Shown: one piece after another, positions 12,092 to 24,999 of the stretch
Position numbering within the stretch: position 1 is the first letter of the stretch
How the letters are laid out: every line of letters begins with the position of its first letter
Program-made: the position numbers and the translations under genes
NCBI GenBank assembly: GCA_003996215.1
Contig: QJPP01001598.1
Span: forward strand, 124,001 to 188,000
Reading direction: 5' to 3'
Source: Jaltomata sinuosa
Lineage: Eukaryota > Streptophyta > Magnoliopsida > Solanales > Solanaceae
Length of the DNA: 64,000 nucleotides
Notes under the pieces: generated by a model
What the model saw: only the letters and a program-made list of their open reading frames with translations
Database searches by the model: none
What the model was told of the DNA's origin: nothing

Positions 12092-13837
12092 CTAAGAGGA
12101 GGGGTTAGTAGACGAGGGCAGGAGTTGAGTGAGTCGGCGTAGGGCATCAACACTCTCAGACTTCTCACGAGCTAACACATCCTCAAGAGCTGCAATGCGT
12201 GCCTCCCATTCCAGACGTTCAACTAGTTGTGCAGCTTGAACCTCCTCTAGTTTTGCAGTTTTGGCAGCCAGTTCATTCCTTAGCTTATGGATTGGAGTAT
12301 CAACCCTCCTCATTAAACCAGGTAGAGCTTGATGGTTCACATGACCAAGAACATCCTTCGTAGTTTGGAAGGACCAAATTTGTACTGGAACATCATAGTC
12401 ATCAAACAATTTAGCCAACCAAAACCCATAGGGCAAAGCATGACCTTTTTCATCCTTTATGAGCACCCTATGCATATGCTTGATGATCAAGTCAGGTAAG
12501 TCAATCTTGACCTCTGTGTCAAGTAGTTCCATGAGAGTTAGATCCAGGATGTTTGCCTCAGTACGCCTTTCTTTCCTGGGAGTGATCATTTTGTGCAAAA
12601 CATCAAAATAGAGTTTGTGCAGGGGAGACTTCTCCTTTTTTAGGACCCTACGATGCTGAGCAAGGTTTGGTTTTCCTGAGAATTTGCGTGTGATTTGTAA
12701 AGCAGAAGATATGTTATCCAAGGGAGGCCATTCAAACTTCACATAATGATCCCACCCACCAGTGGGTACTTTGAGAATTCTAGAAAGATCCTCTGCCTTT
12801 AGGTTCATAGAGACCCCCCTCACAGAAGTACTAAACATAACACCCTTCTCCGACCCATTCGTGTAAAATTCGATCACCTCAGGTCATCCAAAACTTCTTT
12901 GGATGTTTCCTTGAAGAAATAGGGCAGACCACCCTTGACTTTCAAGCTTTTCCAATAAGATAGCTATCTTAGGGCCACCAAATCCAGTCACGACTCTACC
13001 CCTTATCACCGATCTCTTTTGGAAGTGGAGAATGTGAAGAAGTTTAGGGTCCATAACATCAGACACGTCAAGAGGGGTGTCCCCATTCTCCTCGGAGGAG
13101 TCAGACCCAGAGGACTCAGATGAAACAGGTTGAGGAACCTGTTTCTTAGAACGAGAGGATGAAGATGGTTTAGACCTTTTGGATTTTGCAGTGGAGGCAG
13201 AGGAAGGTCTTTTAGTGGGGGGTTTTGGTGCGGGTGGGGTTTGTGAGGGATGAAAAGAGCGCTCTTTGGACAGCGTGCATTTTACCACCTTGTTTCGATG
13301 AATTTTGCTCATGAGTAAATCGTCGTCAGAGGTAGCAGATGCCGACGGAGAGGAGACATAATTTTGGCATTTTCTTTTATTTGCCTGAAGAGAAGCCTTA
13401 AGAGTTGCTTCCTCTTGATGCTTTTTTGTGCGTGTATGAGGATTCCTAGTTGGAACAAGAGAGGAAGAGGGTACATTCATCTATTCAGTAGTGGGGATAA
13501 GGATAGAGTCACCCGATGTTTTTCTCAGTCGAGATCGAACTTGTTTTGGAACTGAGTTGGGGAGGGGAACTCCATCTGCAGAGATGACTTGGAGTGGTAG
13601 AGCGGAGCTTGGGTGTGATAATGGATCTTCAGGACTAAATTCCTCAGTATTAAAGCGATTTAGGAATTCCTTCCATGGTCTGAAGTTGGACATCTTGAAA
13701 GGAGGGTTATGAGGGATTTGGGGTGGAGGAGCACTGGTGCAAGCATCAAAGACAACCATCTTTATAGAGGATGTAGAGGTTTTCTCAGATGAGAAGAAAG
13801 AGGTAATGGATGAGGATGATGCCATTGTTGAGAGCAA
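12092..13837 (-). pseudogene. extra 3' ORF of the copia element (env-like position), two in-frame stops
   Basis: One continuous frame of about 580 codons is broken by TAG at 13483-13481 and TGA at 12886-12884, with no shift of phase. The N-terminal part is Ser-rich and the middle is Pro/Lys/Ser-rich with an acidic SSESSGSDSSEEN run. The third part has GGWDHYVKFEWPPLDN and GFWLAKLFDDYDVPV, and it ends in a coiled coil (about the last 70 residues). The third part resembles the plant proteins annotated as putative transposon proteins. SIRE-type copia elements carry an ORF with proline-rich and coiled-coil parts in this position, sometimes called env-like. I see no convincing signal peptide or transmembrane segment, so an envelope role is not supported. 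It is sense with pol, about 480 bp after RNase H. Confidence 0.7.
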
Positions 13838-14321
13838 GGTTTAGGGTTTCTTGACGGAAAAGACTGAAGAGATGAGATGAGAGAGATAGAGGAAGGATGA
13901 TCTATATATAATCTGCCAATGAGGTATGGAAGGAACACGGAAGATGAAGTGTTTCAATTATGACCTGATGGGAATGGATTGATGTGATAGCAGCTGCAGC
14001 CTTTTTGAATGTGACATGGTTTTTAATTTTTTGACGGTGACAGTGTTTGAGTAGGAGTGTGTGAGTGAGAGGAAGAACCAGAAGAGCTTACATGTTCCAA
14101 TTTTATATGACATAGAAGTGTGCAATGACATACCTTTAAATGACTTAGAGAGGGACCACTCTTCTTTATACTTTCATCCTGCACAAACCAGTAATAGGGC
14201 ATGTTAATCAATTCATACTGAGGTATTGGGACACACAACTCAATGTGCAAGACTGAACAAGTTAACTATTGAGATTAAATATAAAAAAAATCAGAAATTC
14301 TAGCCAATCATTGAGGGTGGT

Positions 14322-15700
14322 TTATGCAATCTTAATCATCCCCAAGTCTAGCCTGTTTTTATCAAAATGCTCCCTACTCAAAGCTTTAGTAAAAATGTAT
14401 GCAATTTGCTCCTCAGTAGGACGAAACATAATCGAGATGAGGCCATTTTCAATATTATCTCTAAGGAAATGATGCCTTATATCAATATGTTTTGTTCTTT
14501 TATGTTGGACGGGATTTTTTGCAATGTTGATTGCACTAGTATTATCACAAAAAATAGGAACACATCCTACACTAATACCAAAGTCCAATAGTTGTTGTTT
14601 GATCCAAAGAAGTTGGGCACAACATGAATCAGCAGTTATATACTCAGCCTCAGCAGTGGAGAGTGCAACAGAATTTTGCTTCTTAGTGGACCAGGAGATC
14701 AAACATGATCCAAGGAAGTGTGCCATACCTATGGTGCTTTTTCCATCCATCAAATAACCTGCTTAATCTGCATCTGCATACCCCACAAGCTCAAAATTTC
14801 TTCCTTTTGGATACCATTATCCCAAATCAATGGTTCCCTTGAGATATCTCAAGATTCTTTTGACATCTTTGATGTGGGACTCTTTTGGATTTGCTTGAAA
14901 TCTTGTACACAATCCCACAGTAAAGACTATATCTGGTCTACTAGGAGTAAGATACAAAAGGGACCCAATCATACCTCTATACAATTTTTTATCCATAGAT
15001 GGACCTGTTTCATCCAATTCTAATTTGGTTGCAGTGGCAATTGGCGTGTCAATTTCCTTTGCTTTCTCCATTTTGAACCTTTTGAGCAGCTCTTTCACAT
15101 ACTTTTATTGATGAATCATGGTTCCAGTTGGGGTTTGCTTGATTTGAAGCCCTAGGAAGAAGTTGAGTTCTCCCATCATGCTCATTTCAAACTCATCATT
15201 CATCAACTTTGCAAATTCTTGGGTCAGTTTTGCATCAGTTGATCCAAAGATAATATCATCAACATACACTTGTACAATCAGCAGATCTTTGCCATTATTT
15301 TTCAAAAATAGGGTGTTGTCAATTTTACCTCTAGTATGCCCATTCTCCAGAAGAAACTTGGACAATCTTTCATACCAAGACCTTGGGGACTGTTTCAGTC
15401 CATATAGTGTCTTGTCCAATTTGTACACATGATTTGGGAATTATGTGCTTTCAAATCCAGGTGGCTGCTTCACATATACTTCCTCCTTGAGCTTCCTATT
15501 CATAAAGGCACTCTTCACATCCATCTGATATAGAGTGAATTCCATGAATGCAGCAAAGGCAACAAGTAGCCTGATTGCTTTAAGTCTGGCAACTGGTGCA
15601 AATGTCTCATCAAGGTCAATCCCTTCCTCTTAGTTGTATCCTTGGACCACTAGCCTTGCCTTGTTTCTTGTAAATGTTCCATCCTTATCAAGCTTAGTCC
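14322..15700 (-). pseudogene. copia reverse transcriptase C-terminal half and RNase H, broken
   Basis: Pieces at 15428-15105, 15098-14817 and 14753-14322 read as consecutive parts of one protein. YGLKQSPRSWYERL and VYVDDIIFGST are the RT palm with its YVDD box. IGSLLYLTPSRPDIVF and KRILRYLKGT are the conserved copia connection, and ALSTAEAEYITADSC and TKHIDIRHHFLRD belong to RNase H. Stops or small shifts separate the pieces near 15100 and 14760-14816, so the enzyme is not made in one chain. The RT N-terminal part continues to the right (about 15430-15755) with further stops. Confidence 0.85.
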
Positions 15701-15755
15701 TATACATCCATTTGGTGCCAATTATAGTTCTGTCACCAGGTGGAGGGACCAGGTG

Positions 15756-16319
15756 TCACACCTTGCTTCTTTCAAATTGATTGAGTTCCTCTTGCATAGC
15801 CATTATCCAGTCTTCATCAAAGAGTGCTTCCTTTACCTTTTTTGGCTCAATCATGGACAAGAATGCTCTAAAGGCACACAAGTTCTTAAGACCTGCTCTG
15901 GTAGTGATTCTAGATGTCAGATATGTGAGAATATTGTCAATAGGATGAGAATCTTGGTATTTATAGCTTTTCAGTATTATTCCTTGTGAAGTTCCAGTAG
16001 CTGATTCAAGGCTTGGTGTTCCCCCTGTCACTATGCCATCCGATGTTCCCCCTGTCACTGTGCCAACAGTTTGTTCATCAGATAGACCAGGTTGTACAAC
16101 CTGTTCCTGCGGACTGTCATCAGCATCACTATCAATCTGCATGTTAGTATCAGTAATAACAAGAGATTCATAAAAAAAAACATGGACACTTTCTTCAACA
16201 CATCCAGTTCTCTTGTTCAACACCTTATATGCTTTGCTATGTTGAGAGTATCCTAAGAATATGCCCTCATCACTCCTAGCATCAAACTTACCAAGATTAT
16301 ATTTCCCATTATTATGCAT
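15756..16319 (-). pseudogene. copia pol, integrase C-terminal / RT linker region
   Basis: FDARSDEGIFLGYSQHSKAY is the conserved block downstream of the copia integrase core, followed by a variable acidic and Gly/Thr-rich linker. EALFDEDWIMAMQEELNQFE near the end is the start of the RT region. The frame is separated from the integrase piece by a stop at the 16319/16320 boundary and breaks again before RT. Confidence 0.8.
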
Positions 16320-17193
16320 TTAACACTTGCAATCAAAGGATTTGAGATGGAAGATATTTGGTTTTCTTCCCTTGAGGAGTTCATAAGGAGTCTTATCTAT
16401 CAATGGTCTAGTCATGCACCTGTTTATAATGTAGGAAGCAGTACCTATAGCTTCAACCCAGAGTTTTTTTTCAAGATTGCCTGCTATCATCATTGTCCTA
16501 GCCATATCTTCTAGAGTCCTATTTTTTCTTTCAAGTACTTCATTTTGTTGGGAAGTTCTAGGGGCAGAAAAGTTGTGATCAACTCCCTTAGAAGAAAAGT
16601 ATTCTAGAAAATGTGCATTTTTAAATTCTATTCCATGATCAGACCTTATGGAGATCAAGGAGGAGCCTAGTTTCTTTTCCATTTTCTTAACAAAGATAGT
16701 GAATACATCAAAGGCATCCTCTTTAGATGCTAAAAATAGTGTTCGAGTGTACCTGGAGTAGTCATCAACAAGAACATATACATACCTTTTTCCTCCTCTG
16801 CTTCTTACTCTTATTGGTCCACACAGATCCATGTGGATTAGATCAAGACTCTTGGTGGTACTTACCATATTTTTTTCTTTGAAATAAGTCCTTACTTGCT
16901 TCCCCCTTACACAAGCATTGCAGACTTGTTCATCCTTGAACTTGGTTTTAGACAGGCTTATAACTAAGTCCTTTGAAGAAAGTTTGTTCAACTATTTCAA
17001 ACTAGCATGCCCAAGTCTTTTGTGCCATAGTAAGGGTCACAGTCAATTGCACAAAGACAAGTTAGGTTAGTGCCTGGAATTCCCAAGATATCATCTTTAT
17101 ATACATTCTTATACCTTTGGGTAGTCAGAACAACCTCCTTGGTATCCATCCTCTTGACTTTGCCACCTGTAGAAGTGAAAATTACCTTATTAC
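16320..17193 (-). pseudogene. copia integrase, 5' part cut off by the gypsy insertion
   Basis: The core holds LIHMDLCGPI, VDDYSRYT, IRSDHGIEF and the ERKNRTLEDMAR block, which carry the D-D-E triad. A CNACVRGKQ piece of the zinc-binding N-terminal domain lies upstream. The segment at 17190-16997 (FTSTGGKVKRMDTKE to YYGTKDLGMLV) is the link from protease, and a stop separates it from the core near 16994. The right edge at 17193 is the gypsy target duplication; the coding sequence resumes at 27101. Confidence 0.88.
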
Positions 17194-19505
17194 TGTAACG
17201 ACTAGGTCCGTCATTATGGGTAGACCAATCGTGCCAAGTTTTAGAGTTAGAAAACTCCGAGTTTGGGAGTTTGAAATTCTGGGTTAGGCTAGCCTCGGCC
17301 AATTTTAGAGTGAGGTAGAGTCTAGGGAAATTCGGGTAAAAATGGATTTAGGTGTCTTAGATTGAGCTAGTGTTCCACGTAGTCAAGACATAAAGGAGTC
17401 CAGGGGACTTTTCGGAATCGCATTTGGGTAGGTAGAACTCCCAAAATCGCGTTTGACGTGAAAGGGTTATTTTGGGATGTCGGGGGAATCAAGTGTGTTG
17501 TGAAATGGACAAAACTGGCAGATTTACGAACTTTTTGCCCGTGACGAGCGTTATCACGCGTGATAGCGGCCACCGCTATAGCGGTAGAAATTACCGCTAT
17601 AGCGGCGGTCAAGGGGAGGTAAACTCACTTAAGACCGTTATAGCGACAGATGACCGCTATAGAGGGACCGCTATAATGGAGCGGGGAACGTTATAGTGGG
17701 CCGACGGGTTTTTAATGCAGAAACAGCTCTCAAAACATCAGAATTTCACAAGTTTGTTTTGGGAGAAGGGCTGGGAGAATTCAGGTGATTTTCTTCATTC
17801 CACCGCCAAAAATCATTCTTAAGGTAAGGTTTTTGTTCCCCACACTTTGTAATACGTTTCCTATGCGGTAAAATTGCTAGAAGAGAAATTGGGAAAGCTT
17901 GGAATGACCTAGGGATGATGGAATTCGGGGAAGAAATGGGTTCCAAACATGTATGTTCTTGGGTGTTGATTTAAATACGTTAAAATGATCATAGGCTATT
18001 TAATTTCCTGTTTTGTCCGAAAAAAATGATAATACTAGGAGAATTAATGGTGGAAAAGCCCAGGAGAAGGGTGGAATGATCATGGGTGGACTGGGGTCGG
18101 GGATTTGGTATAATCCGGAAAATGTACAGGCCTGTATGTTAATTGTATGTATTATGTGTTATTTTAAGACCAAGAACGCGAGAGAAATCTGGAACACGGG
18201 AAAGCTCGGGTTGAATAGAGCTTGGAACATTCGAGGTAGGTGATGGCTTTCATATTTCTGCGAATGTGTATATTCATTGTACTCATTTTCTAAGTAATTG
18301 TGTGAATTACATTGCTTAGAGAAATTGTGTGGAATGTCTAAGTTCGGTTACAGTCTATGTTTGAATGGTTTTTACTTGTTGGCTTTACAAGGGGTGTGCA
18401 TTCATTCTATTGACTGTTGTTGTTGACATTCGGTTGGCTCGGGTACCATGCCTGGTACGGGTATAACACATGGTTGGCATAGGTACCACGCCTGGTACGG
18501 GTATAACATTCGGTTGGCACAGGTACCACGCCTGGTATGGGTTTACTCTATTGCATCTTGCATCATTCCATTGACTATTGTATTGCATTGGTTGATATTG
18601 GTTCCGTGAGGGGACTGGGTTATTTTACTGAATGTGATGCTTGATATTGGTTCCGTGAGGGGACCGGGTTATTTTACTAAATGTGATGCTTGATAGTGGT
18701 TCCGTGAGTGGACCAGGTTGTTATTGAAAAGTGTTATTGATTGGTGGTCCTTAAGTGGCCGAGAATAGTTGTATGACTGTTGAGTTGGTCTTGGTTTAGG
18801 CCGGGTAAATCGCTACTTGTGATATTGTCTAGAGGGGATTCCAGGATGTGTCCAGGCTATACGGTAAGGTTTGGTTATGGTTTTTCTTGTTGGTGGGATA
18901 GAACTGTAAGAGATGGATTCATGTGGTGACAAGCTAGGTAGAGACCTGTTGTTTAGAGATGCCTGTGATACTTGTTGCATGTTTGCCATACTTGTTACTG
19001 GATTTTGCATACTATTTATATACTGTTTTCTTGAATACTGGCTGATGATCCTACCAGTGCACAATGGTGGTGTACTGATACTGCACTTGTCTTTCTTTTG
19101 GTGAGTACATGAAATCTTCCAGCGGCTGAGACAAGACCTCAGATTTAGCACCAACGTTTCCGATCTTCAAGGGTGAGCTGTCAATTCGAGCTACCTTGGG
19201 ATTATCATTAGAGTTTTAGTCCATTTGTTCGGACTTAAAAACTATTTCTTATTTTGTTGGGGTTGCATCCCTATACTCTAGATTTGGTATTGATGTTTGG
19301 TATAATGACTTTCAGTTCCTAGGTGGGGTTTTCTGCAGATTATTAATGATGATAAGTTTTTGAGTAGTTGATCTTATTTTTATTGCTAGTTTACATTTAT
19401 GCATTGCTGGTTTTAGGCTGTTAGACTAGGAAAAGAGTGGGACTCTATTGGTTCGCTCATCCGGGGGTCGGGTGGGTGCCACGCACGATGGGTTGGTTCA
19501 TGACA
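17194..19505 (+). repeat. 5' LTR of the first gypsy element (2312 bp)
   Basis: It starts tgtaacgactagg and ends gttcatgaca. It contains a CCGCTATAGCGG palindrome cluster (about 17570-17700), three copies of a ggttggc(t/a)c(g/a)(g)gtaccacgcctggtac unit (about 18430-18545), and about 60-bp repeats starting ggttccgtgag (18599-18720). It keeps a block (about 19100-19310) that the 3' LTR has lost. Confidence 0.92.
17570..17700. repeat. CCGCTATAGCGG palindrome cluster in LTR
   Basis: Perfect 12-bp palindromes lie at 17573-17584 and 17594-17605, followed by decayed versions (ccgttatagcgac, ccgctatagaggg, ccgctataatgg, cgttatagtggg). Equivalent clusters occur in all four gypsy LTRs of the window. 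Confidence 0.85.
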
Positions 19506-19724
19506 AAGATGGTATCAGAGCCTAGGTTAGTTGATCTCGTTGTACCAAACAGTTCTAGTAGAGTCTTGCGGAATGGAGCGGAGACGTCCGTACTTTTCTT
19601 CGAGAGGCTACAAGGCTTTAGGAAAAACTATCTCTTCTTCTTTTCCTTCATGCTATAACTCAATTCCAATTGGTATCTGGTGATACGAATTGGTATCTAA
19701 CTTCATTCACTCTTCTATTCGCAG

Positions 19725-21051
19725 ATGGTTACTACAAGAAATAACGTAGCAAGTCCAGTGGTCCCTGCTGCGGGCCTAGCTATTCACGGTAGAGGTAGGG
19801 GAAGGGGCAGGGGACGAGCTGGAGCCGCACCCACCAGGGGTGGAGCTCGAGCTGCTGCTGCTGTACGTGAGGTAACCCCTCCCCCACGGCAGGATCATGT
19901 GGCTGAGGATGTGGAAGAAGTAGTGGTAGAGGATGGAGGAGCTCAGGAGGAGGAGGCACCGATTGGGGGTGCAGGCCTTCCCACTATGACACCGAAAGCT
20001 TTCAGGCAGGCGTGGGATATTCTCAGTGGGTTGGTTGGTGCTGGAGCCATACCCGCAGCTTATGCAAATCAGGCCTTGAATACTCAGCCAGCAATTACTA
20101 CTACAGCGCCAAGAATGGATGCAGCTTCGGGCATAAATAATCTTCTCAGGCCAATGTTAGGCCCAGTGATGACAGGTAATGAGCATGAGATGCTGACTAA
20201 GTTTCTTAAGCTGAAACCTCCGATGTTTCAGGGTACAGACAAGGAGGATTCTTATGAGTTCATCCTGGATTACCATGAGAGGTTGCATAAATTAGGTATT
20301 GTACGTCAGCATGGGGTGGAGTTTGTCACTTTTCAGCTGCAGGGTGATGCCAAGCAGTGGTGGAGGTCTCATGTTGAGTGTCGGTCATCTATCTTACCTC
20401 CACTGACTTGGGAGCAGTTCCATGCCTTGTTCCTAGAGAAGTACGTTCCCCGTACTTTGAGGGACCGGAAGAAGGATGAGTTTCTGAACTTGGAGTAGGG
20501 TGGCATGTCGGTCTCATGAGGCTAAGTTTTATGCGTTGTCTCATTTTGCTACACTGATCTTGGGTTCCGAGAAGGAACGAGTCTGGTTGTTTATCAAGGG
20601 TCTGAATAGTGATTTGCAGGTACTGTCAGAGCATATGACTTCTTCAGGCAAGAGTTTTAATGATGTGGTGGACTATGTGAAGAATATTGAGGGAGTTAGG
20701 CAAGCGGGGCAGACTAAGGCTTTATCCAAAAGGCCCCAGAATGAGGAAAATTTTGGTGGTTCATACTCCAGGGGACAACATCAGCAGGCTTACTCGACCC
20801 GTCCTATTCAGTCAGCTCTGCCAGCTACTACAGGTGGTCGTCAGGGAGCTCATTCTTCAGCTCCTAGAGGCCAGGGGGCATCTTATACATCAGCTAGTAG
20901 GCCTACTTTGGACCGTGGTTGCTTCCATTGTGGTGAATTGGGCCACTTTAAGAAGGAGTGTCCACATAGGCAGGCAGGTAATCAGGGTCAGCAGCAGACT
21001 AGAGCAGTGGTTTCGGCAGGCAGAGGTGGTAATGCTAGGGGTCATCCATAG
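19725..21051 (+). pseudogene. gypsy gag, interrupted
   Basis: It starts at ATG 19725, about 200 bp after the primer site. An Arg/Gly-rich N-terminus (GRGRGRGRGRAGA) leads to the capsid-like region (LTKFLKLKPPMFQGTDKEDS, QLQGDAKQWWRSH). TAG at 20496-20498 and a shift of phase stop it there; the second piece from about 20500 carries LGSEKERVWLFIKGL and the CCHC knuckle CFHCGELGHFKKECPH. The frame stops again at 21049-21051. It packages element RNA in the cytoplasm in intact relatives. Confidence 0.85.
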
Positions 21052-21556
21052 GGTGGGCGAGGTAATTTCCAGGGAGGCCGGGGAGACCGAGGGAACGGCG
21101 ATGCAGGCAGGAGTGCGGCGCAACCGGCCCGAGAAGTTGCCCGGATTGATGATCGGATATATTGCTATGCTTTTCCAGGAAAGATTGAGGTGGAAGCCTC
21201 AGATGCGGTGATCACAGGTACTATTCTTGTATATGATAAAATAGCCTCAGACTTTAAGAGGGAGTGTCCACATAGGCAGGTAGGTAATCAGGGTCAGCAG
21301 CAGACTAGAGCAGTGGTTCCGGCAGGCAGAGGTAGTAATGCTAGGGGTCGTCCAGAAGGTGGGCGAGGTAATTTCCAGGGAGGCTGGGGAGACTGAGGGA
21401 ACAGCGGCGCAGGCAAGGGTGTGGCGTAGCCGGCCCGGGAAGTTACCCGGATTGATGATCGGGCATATTGCTATGCTTTTCCGGGAAGGACTGAGGCAGA
21501 AGCCTCAGATGCGGTGATCACAAGTACTATTCTTATCTGTGATAAAATGGTCTCAG
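20945..21556 (+). repeat. 306-bp in-frame tandem duplication in gypsy gag-pol
   Basis: 20945-21250 and 21251-21556 are direct tandem copies with no net length difference (306 bp = 102 codons). Each runs from the actttaaga(a/g)(g)gagtgtcc part of the CCHC knuckle to gataaaat(a/g)g(c/t)ctcag just before the protease active site. The copies differ at scattered sites. The second gypsy (46-56 kb) has this region only once. Confidence 0.9.
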
Positions 21557-24500
21557 TATTATTTGACCCAGGATCTACATATTCTTACGTGTCTGTTAGT
21601 TTTGCATTGGGTCTGAATTTGATTTGCGATATCCTTGATTCCCCTATCCATGTATCTACCTCGGTTGGAGAGTCGGTGATTGTGACTCATGTGTATCATG
21701 ACTTTTCTGTGGTATTTGTGGGGCTACATACTTGGGTAGATTTAGTAATTCTGAATATGGCTGATTTTGATATTATCTTGGGTATGGCCTGGCTATCTCC
21801 TTATCATGCTGAGTTGAACTATAACACCAAAATTGTGACTCTAGAAATTCCGGGTAAGGATAGATTGGAGTGGGAAAGTGTATACAGGCCTAATCCAGTT
21901 AAGATAATATCGTTTGTTCGGGCTAGGAAGCTATTGGGAAGGGCATGTCTAGCCTTCTTGGCTCATCTCCGGGATGATAGTGTGGTGTCCCCTTCTATTG
22001 AGTCAGTTTCGGTGGCGTTCGAATTTGTAGAGGTGTTTCCAGTGGATTTGCCTGGTATGCCTCCAAACAGGGATATAGATTTTTGTATTGATTTAGCGCC
22101 AGACACTCATCCCATCTCTATTCCTCCATATAGAATGGCTCCAGCAGAGTTAAGGGAACTTAAGACTCAGTTGCAGGAACTCTTAGATAAGGGATTTATA
22201 CATCCCAGTGCTTCACTTTGGGGGGGCTCCAATTTTGTTTGTGAAAAAAAAGGATGGTAGTATGTGGATGTGCATAGACTACAGACAGTTGAACAAGGTG
22301 ACCATCCGGAATAAGTATCTTTTACCTCGGATAGATGATTTGTTTGACCAGCTTCAGGGTGCATCGGTGTTTCTGAAAATTGACTTGAGGTCGGGGTACC
22401 ATCAATTGAAAATTAGGCCTGAGGATATTCCAAAAACTGCTTTTCGAACTCAGTATGGACATTACGAGTTTCTAGTAATGTCGTTTGGTTTGACCAATGC
22501 GCCGGCAGCATTCATGAGTTTGATGAATTGTTTAAGTCCTACTTGGATTCTTTTGTGATCGTGTTCATTGATGATATTTTGATCTACTCTAAGAGTAGGG
22601 AGGAGCATGCTAATCATCTTCGCATTGTGCTGGACATCTTGAGGCACCAAAAGCTTTATGCAAAATTCACTAAGTGTGAGTTTTGGTTGACTTCTATGGC
22701 ATTTTTGGGGCATGTGGTGTCAGAAAAGGGGGTGATGGTGGATCCCAAGAAAATTAAGGCAGTTAAGAGTTGGGTCTGGCCTAGCTCTGTGACAAAGGTG
22801 AGAAGTTTTGTTGGGCTCGCGAAGTACTAACGGAGGTTTGCGAAGGACTTTTCTTCTATTGCTACTCACCTGACCAGGCTGACACAAAAGGAGGTACCAT
22901 TTGTGTGGTCAGACAAGTGCGAGGAGAGCTTTCAAAAGCTCAAGACACTTTTGACCACAACTCCTATATTGTCCTTGCCGGTTGAAGGTAAAGACCTTAT
23001 TGTTTACTGTGATGCTTCACATTATGGTTTGGGTGTTGTGTTGATGCAGGATAGGAATGTGATAGCCTATGCATCCAGGCAGCTGAAAGTGCATGAGAGA
23101 AATTACCCGACTCACGATTTAGAGTTGGTAGCGGTGGTTTTTGCTTTGAAAATCTGGAGACACTACCTTTATGGTGTCAAGTGTGAAGTATTCACAGATC
23201 ATCGCAGTCTGCAGTATATTTTCACTTAGAAGGATTTGAATCTGAGGCAGAGAAGGTGGATGGAGTTATTGAAAGATTATGATGTGACCATTCAGTACCA
23301 TCCGGGTAAGGCTAATGTGGTAGCAGACGCATTGAGCCGGAAAATTATTAGCATGGGTAGCTTGGCTTGTTTGAGGGTGTCCAAACGACCGCTAGCTAAG
23401 GAAATTCAAGCTCTAGAGGCCAAGTTCATGCACGTGGGTATCTCAGACTAAGGCAGGTTGTTGGCCAGCATTGAGGTCAAGGCCACCTTCATAGAGGAAA
23501 TAAAGGCAAAACAGTTTCAGGATCCGGAGCTGGGCAAGTTGCAAAGTAAAATAATATCTGGGGAGTCCAGAGATGTCATGTTAGACTCTAGTGGTGTATT
23601 GCATTTCAGGGAGAGGATTTGTGTTCCTTGGGTTGACGATATGATTCCAAAAATTTTGACAAAAGCTCATGGTTTGCGGTACTCGATCCATCCAGGTGTA
23701 ACCAAAATGTACAGAAACTTGAGGCAACGTTACTGGTGGCCCGGGATGAAAAGGGACATAGTTAATTTTGTGTCCAAGTGTCAGAATTTCCAGCAGGTAA
23801 AATATGAACATCAGAGACCTGCATGACTACTTCAGAGGATGCCAATTCCGGAGTGGAAGTGAGAGAGAATAGCCATGGATTTCATGGTGGGTCTTCCCAA
23901 GACATTGGGGAAGTATGACTCAATTTGGGTCATTGTTGACAGGCTGACCAAGTCCGCTCATTTCGTTCCGGTCAGGGTAGATTACAATTCATAGCAGTTG
24001 GCCAAGATCTACGTGAAGGAGATTGTAAGACTGCATGGGGTACAATTGTCCATCATTTCAGACAGGGGTACGTAGTTTACTTCTATGTTCTGGGGCAAGT
24101 TACATGAAGAGTTGGGTACACAACTCACCTTTAGCACAACCTTTCATCCTCAGACTGATGGTCAGTCGGAGAAGATGATTCGGGTACTGGAGGACATGCT
24201 GAAAGCATGTGTGATTGACTTTGGGGGTCTTTGGGACTACTTTCTACCATTGTGCAAATTCTCGTACAATAATAGTTGTCACTCCAGTATCGATATGGCA
24301 CCGTTCGAGGCCATGTATGGGAGAAACTTCAGATCACCGGTTGGGTGGTTTGAGGATGGTGATGTGAAGCCTCTGGGTGTAGACTTAGTGAAGGAAGCGC
24401 AGGAAAAAGTAAGGGGGATACAGACCAAGTTGTTGGCTACTCAAAGCAGGCAGAAGGAGTATGCAGATCGTAAAGTCTGGGACATAGACTTTTAGGTTGG

Positions 24501-24912
24501 TGAACAAGTATTTCTAAAGGTGTCATTAATGAAAGGGGTTATGTGGTTTGGTAAGAAGCGCAATCTTAGCCCTCGATTTATCGGTCCATTTGAGGTCCTT
24601 GAGATTGTGGGGCCAGTGGCTTACAAGTTAGCACAGCCACCTAGTTTGTCGGGTGTCCATCCGGTATTCCATGTATCCATGCTCAAGCGATACCATGGGG
24701 ATGGGGACTACATCATCAAGTGGGATGAAGTACTTTTTGATAAAGATCTTCGTTTTGAGGAGGAACTGGTTGTGATTCTTGCTCAGGATATCCGGAGGTT
24801 GAGGACAAAGGTGATTGATATGGTGAAGGTTCAGTGGAAGCATTGTCCGATTGAGTAAGCCACTTGAGAAACTGAGAAGGACATGCGGGACAAGTACCCT
24901 CAATTGTTTGAG
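21514..24912 (+). pseudogene. gypsy pol: protease, RT, RNase H, integrase, chromodomain, many breaks
   Basis: The protease is LFDPGSTYSYVS (about 21556). RT runs from about 22050 (DIDFCIDLAPDTHPISIPPYR) through KIDLRSGYHQLKI and VFIDDILIYSKS. RNase H begins VYCDASHYGLGVVLMQ (about 23000). Integrase spans about 23630-24480 with YWWPGMKRD, TDGQSEKMIRVLEDML and SSIDMAPFEAMYGR. The tail GPFEVLEIVGPVAYKL, HPVFHVSMLKRY and the chromodomain end at about 24912. Breaks include a frameshift in a run of seven G (about 22220), a small deletion near 22525, and stops at 22828, 23227, 23449, 23824, 23992, 24493 and 24856. No functional polyprotein is possible. Confidence 0.88.
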
Positions 24913-24999
24913 GATTCAGGTACTACACTTCCTTCCTTTTATTTCCGTAATTTTGGGTTTGGTCATTCAGGGATGAACGATGGGTAAATTGGTATCTTT

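Noticed and set aside
17367..17612. Antisense open frame in the gypsy LTR, with a near copy at 25173-25418
   Set aside because: Its repetition is explained by the LTR pair and it reads through the palindrome cluster; no conserved domain.
19510..19521. TGGTATCAGAGC strings considered as tRNA fragments
   Set aside because: They sit directly after LTRs and are primer-binding sites; no cloverleaf surrounds them.
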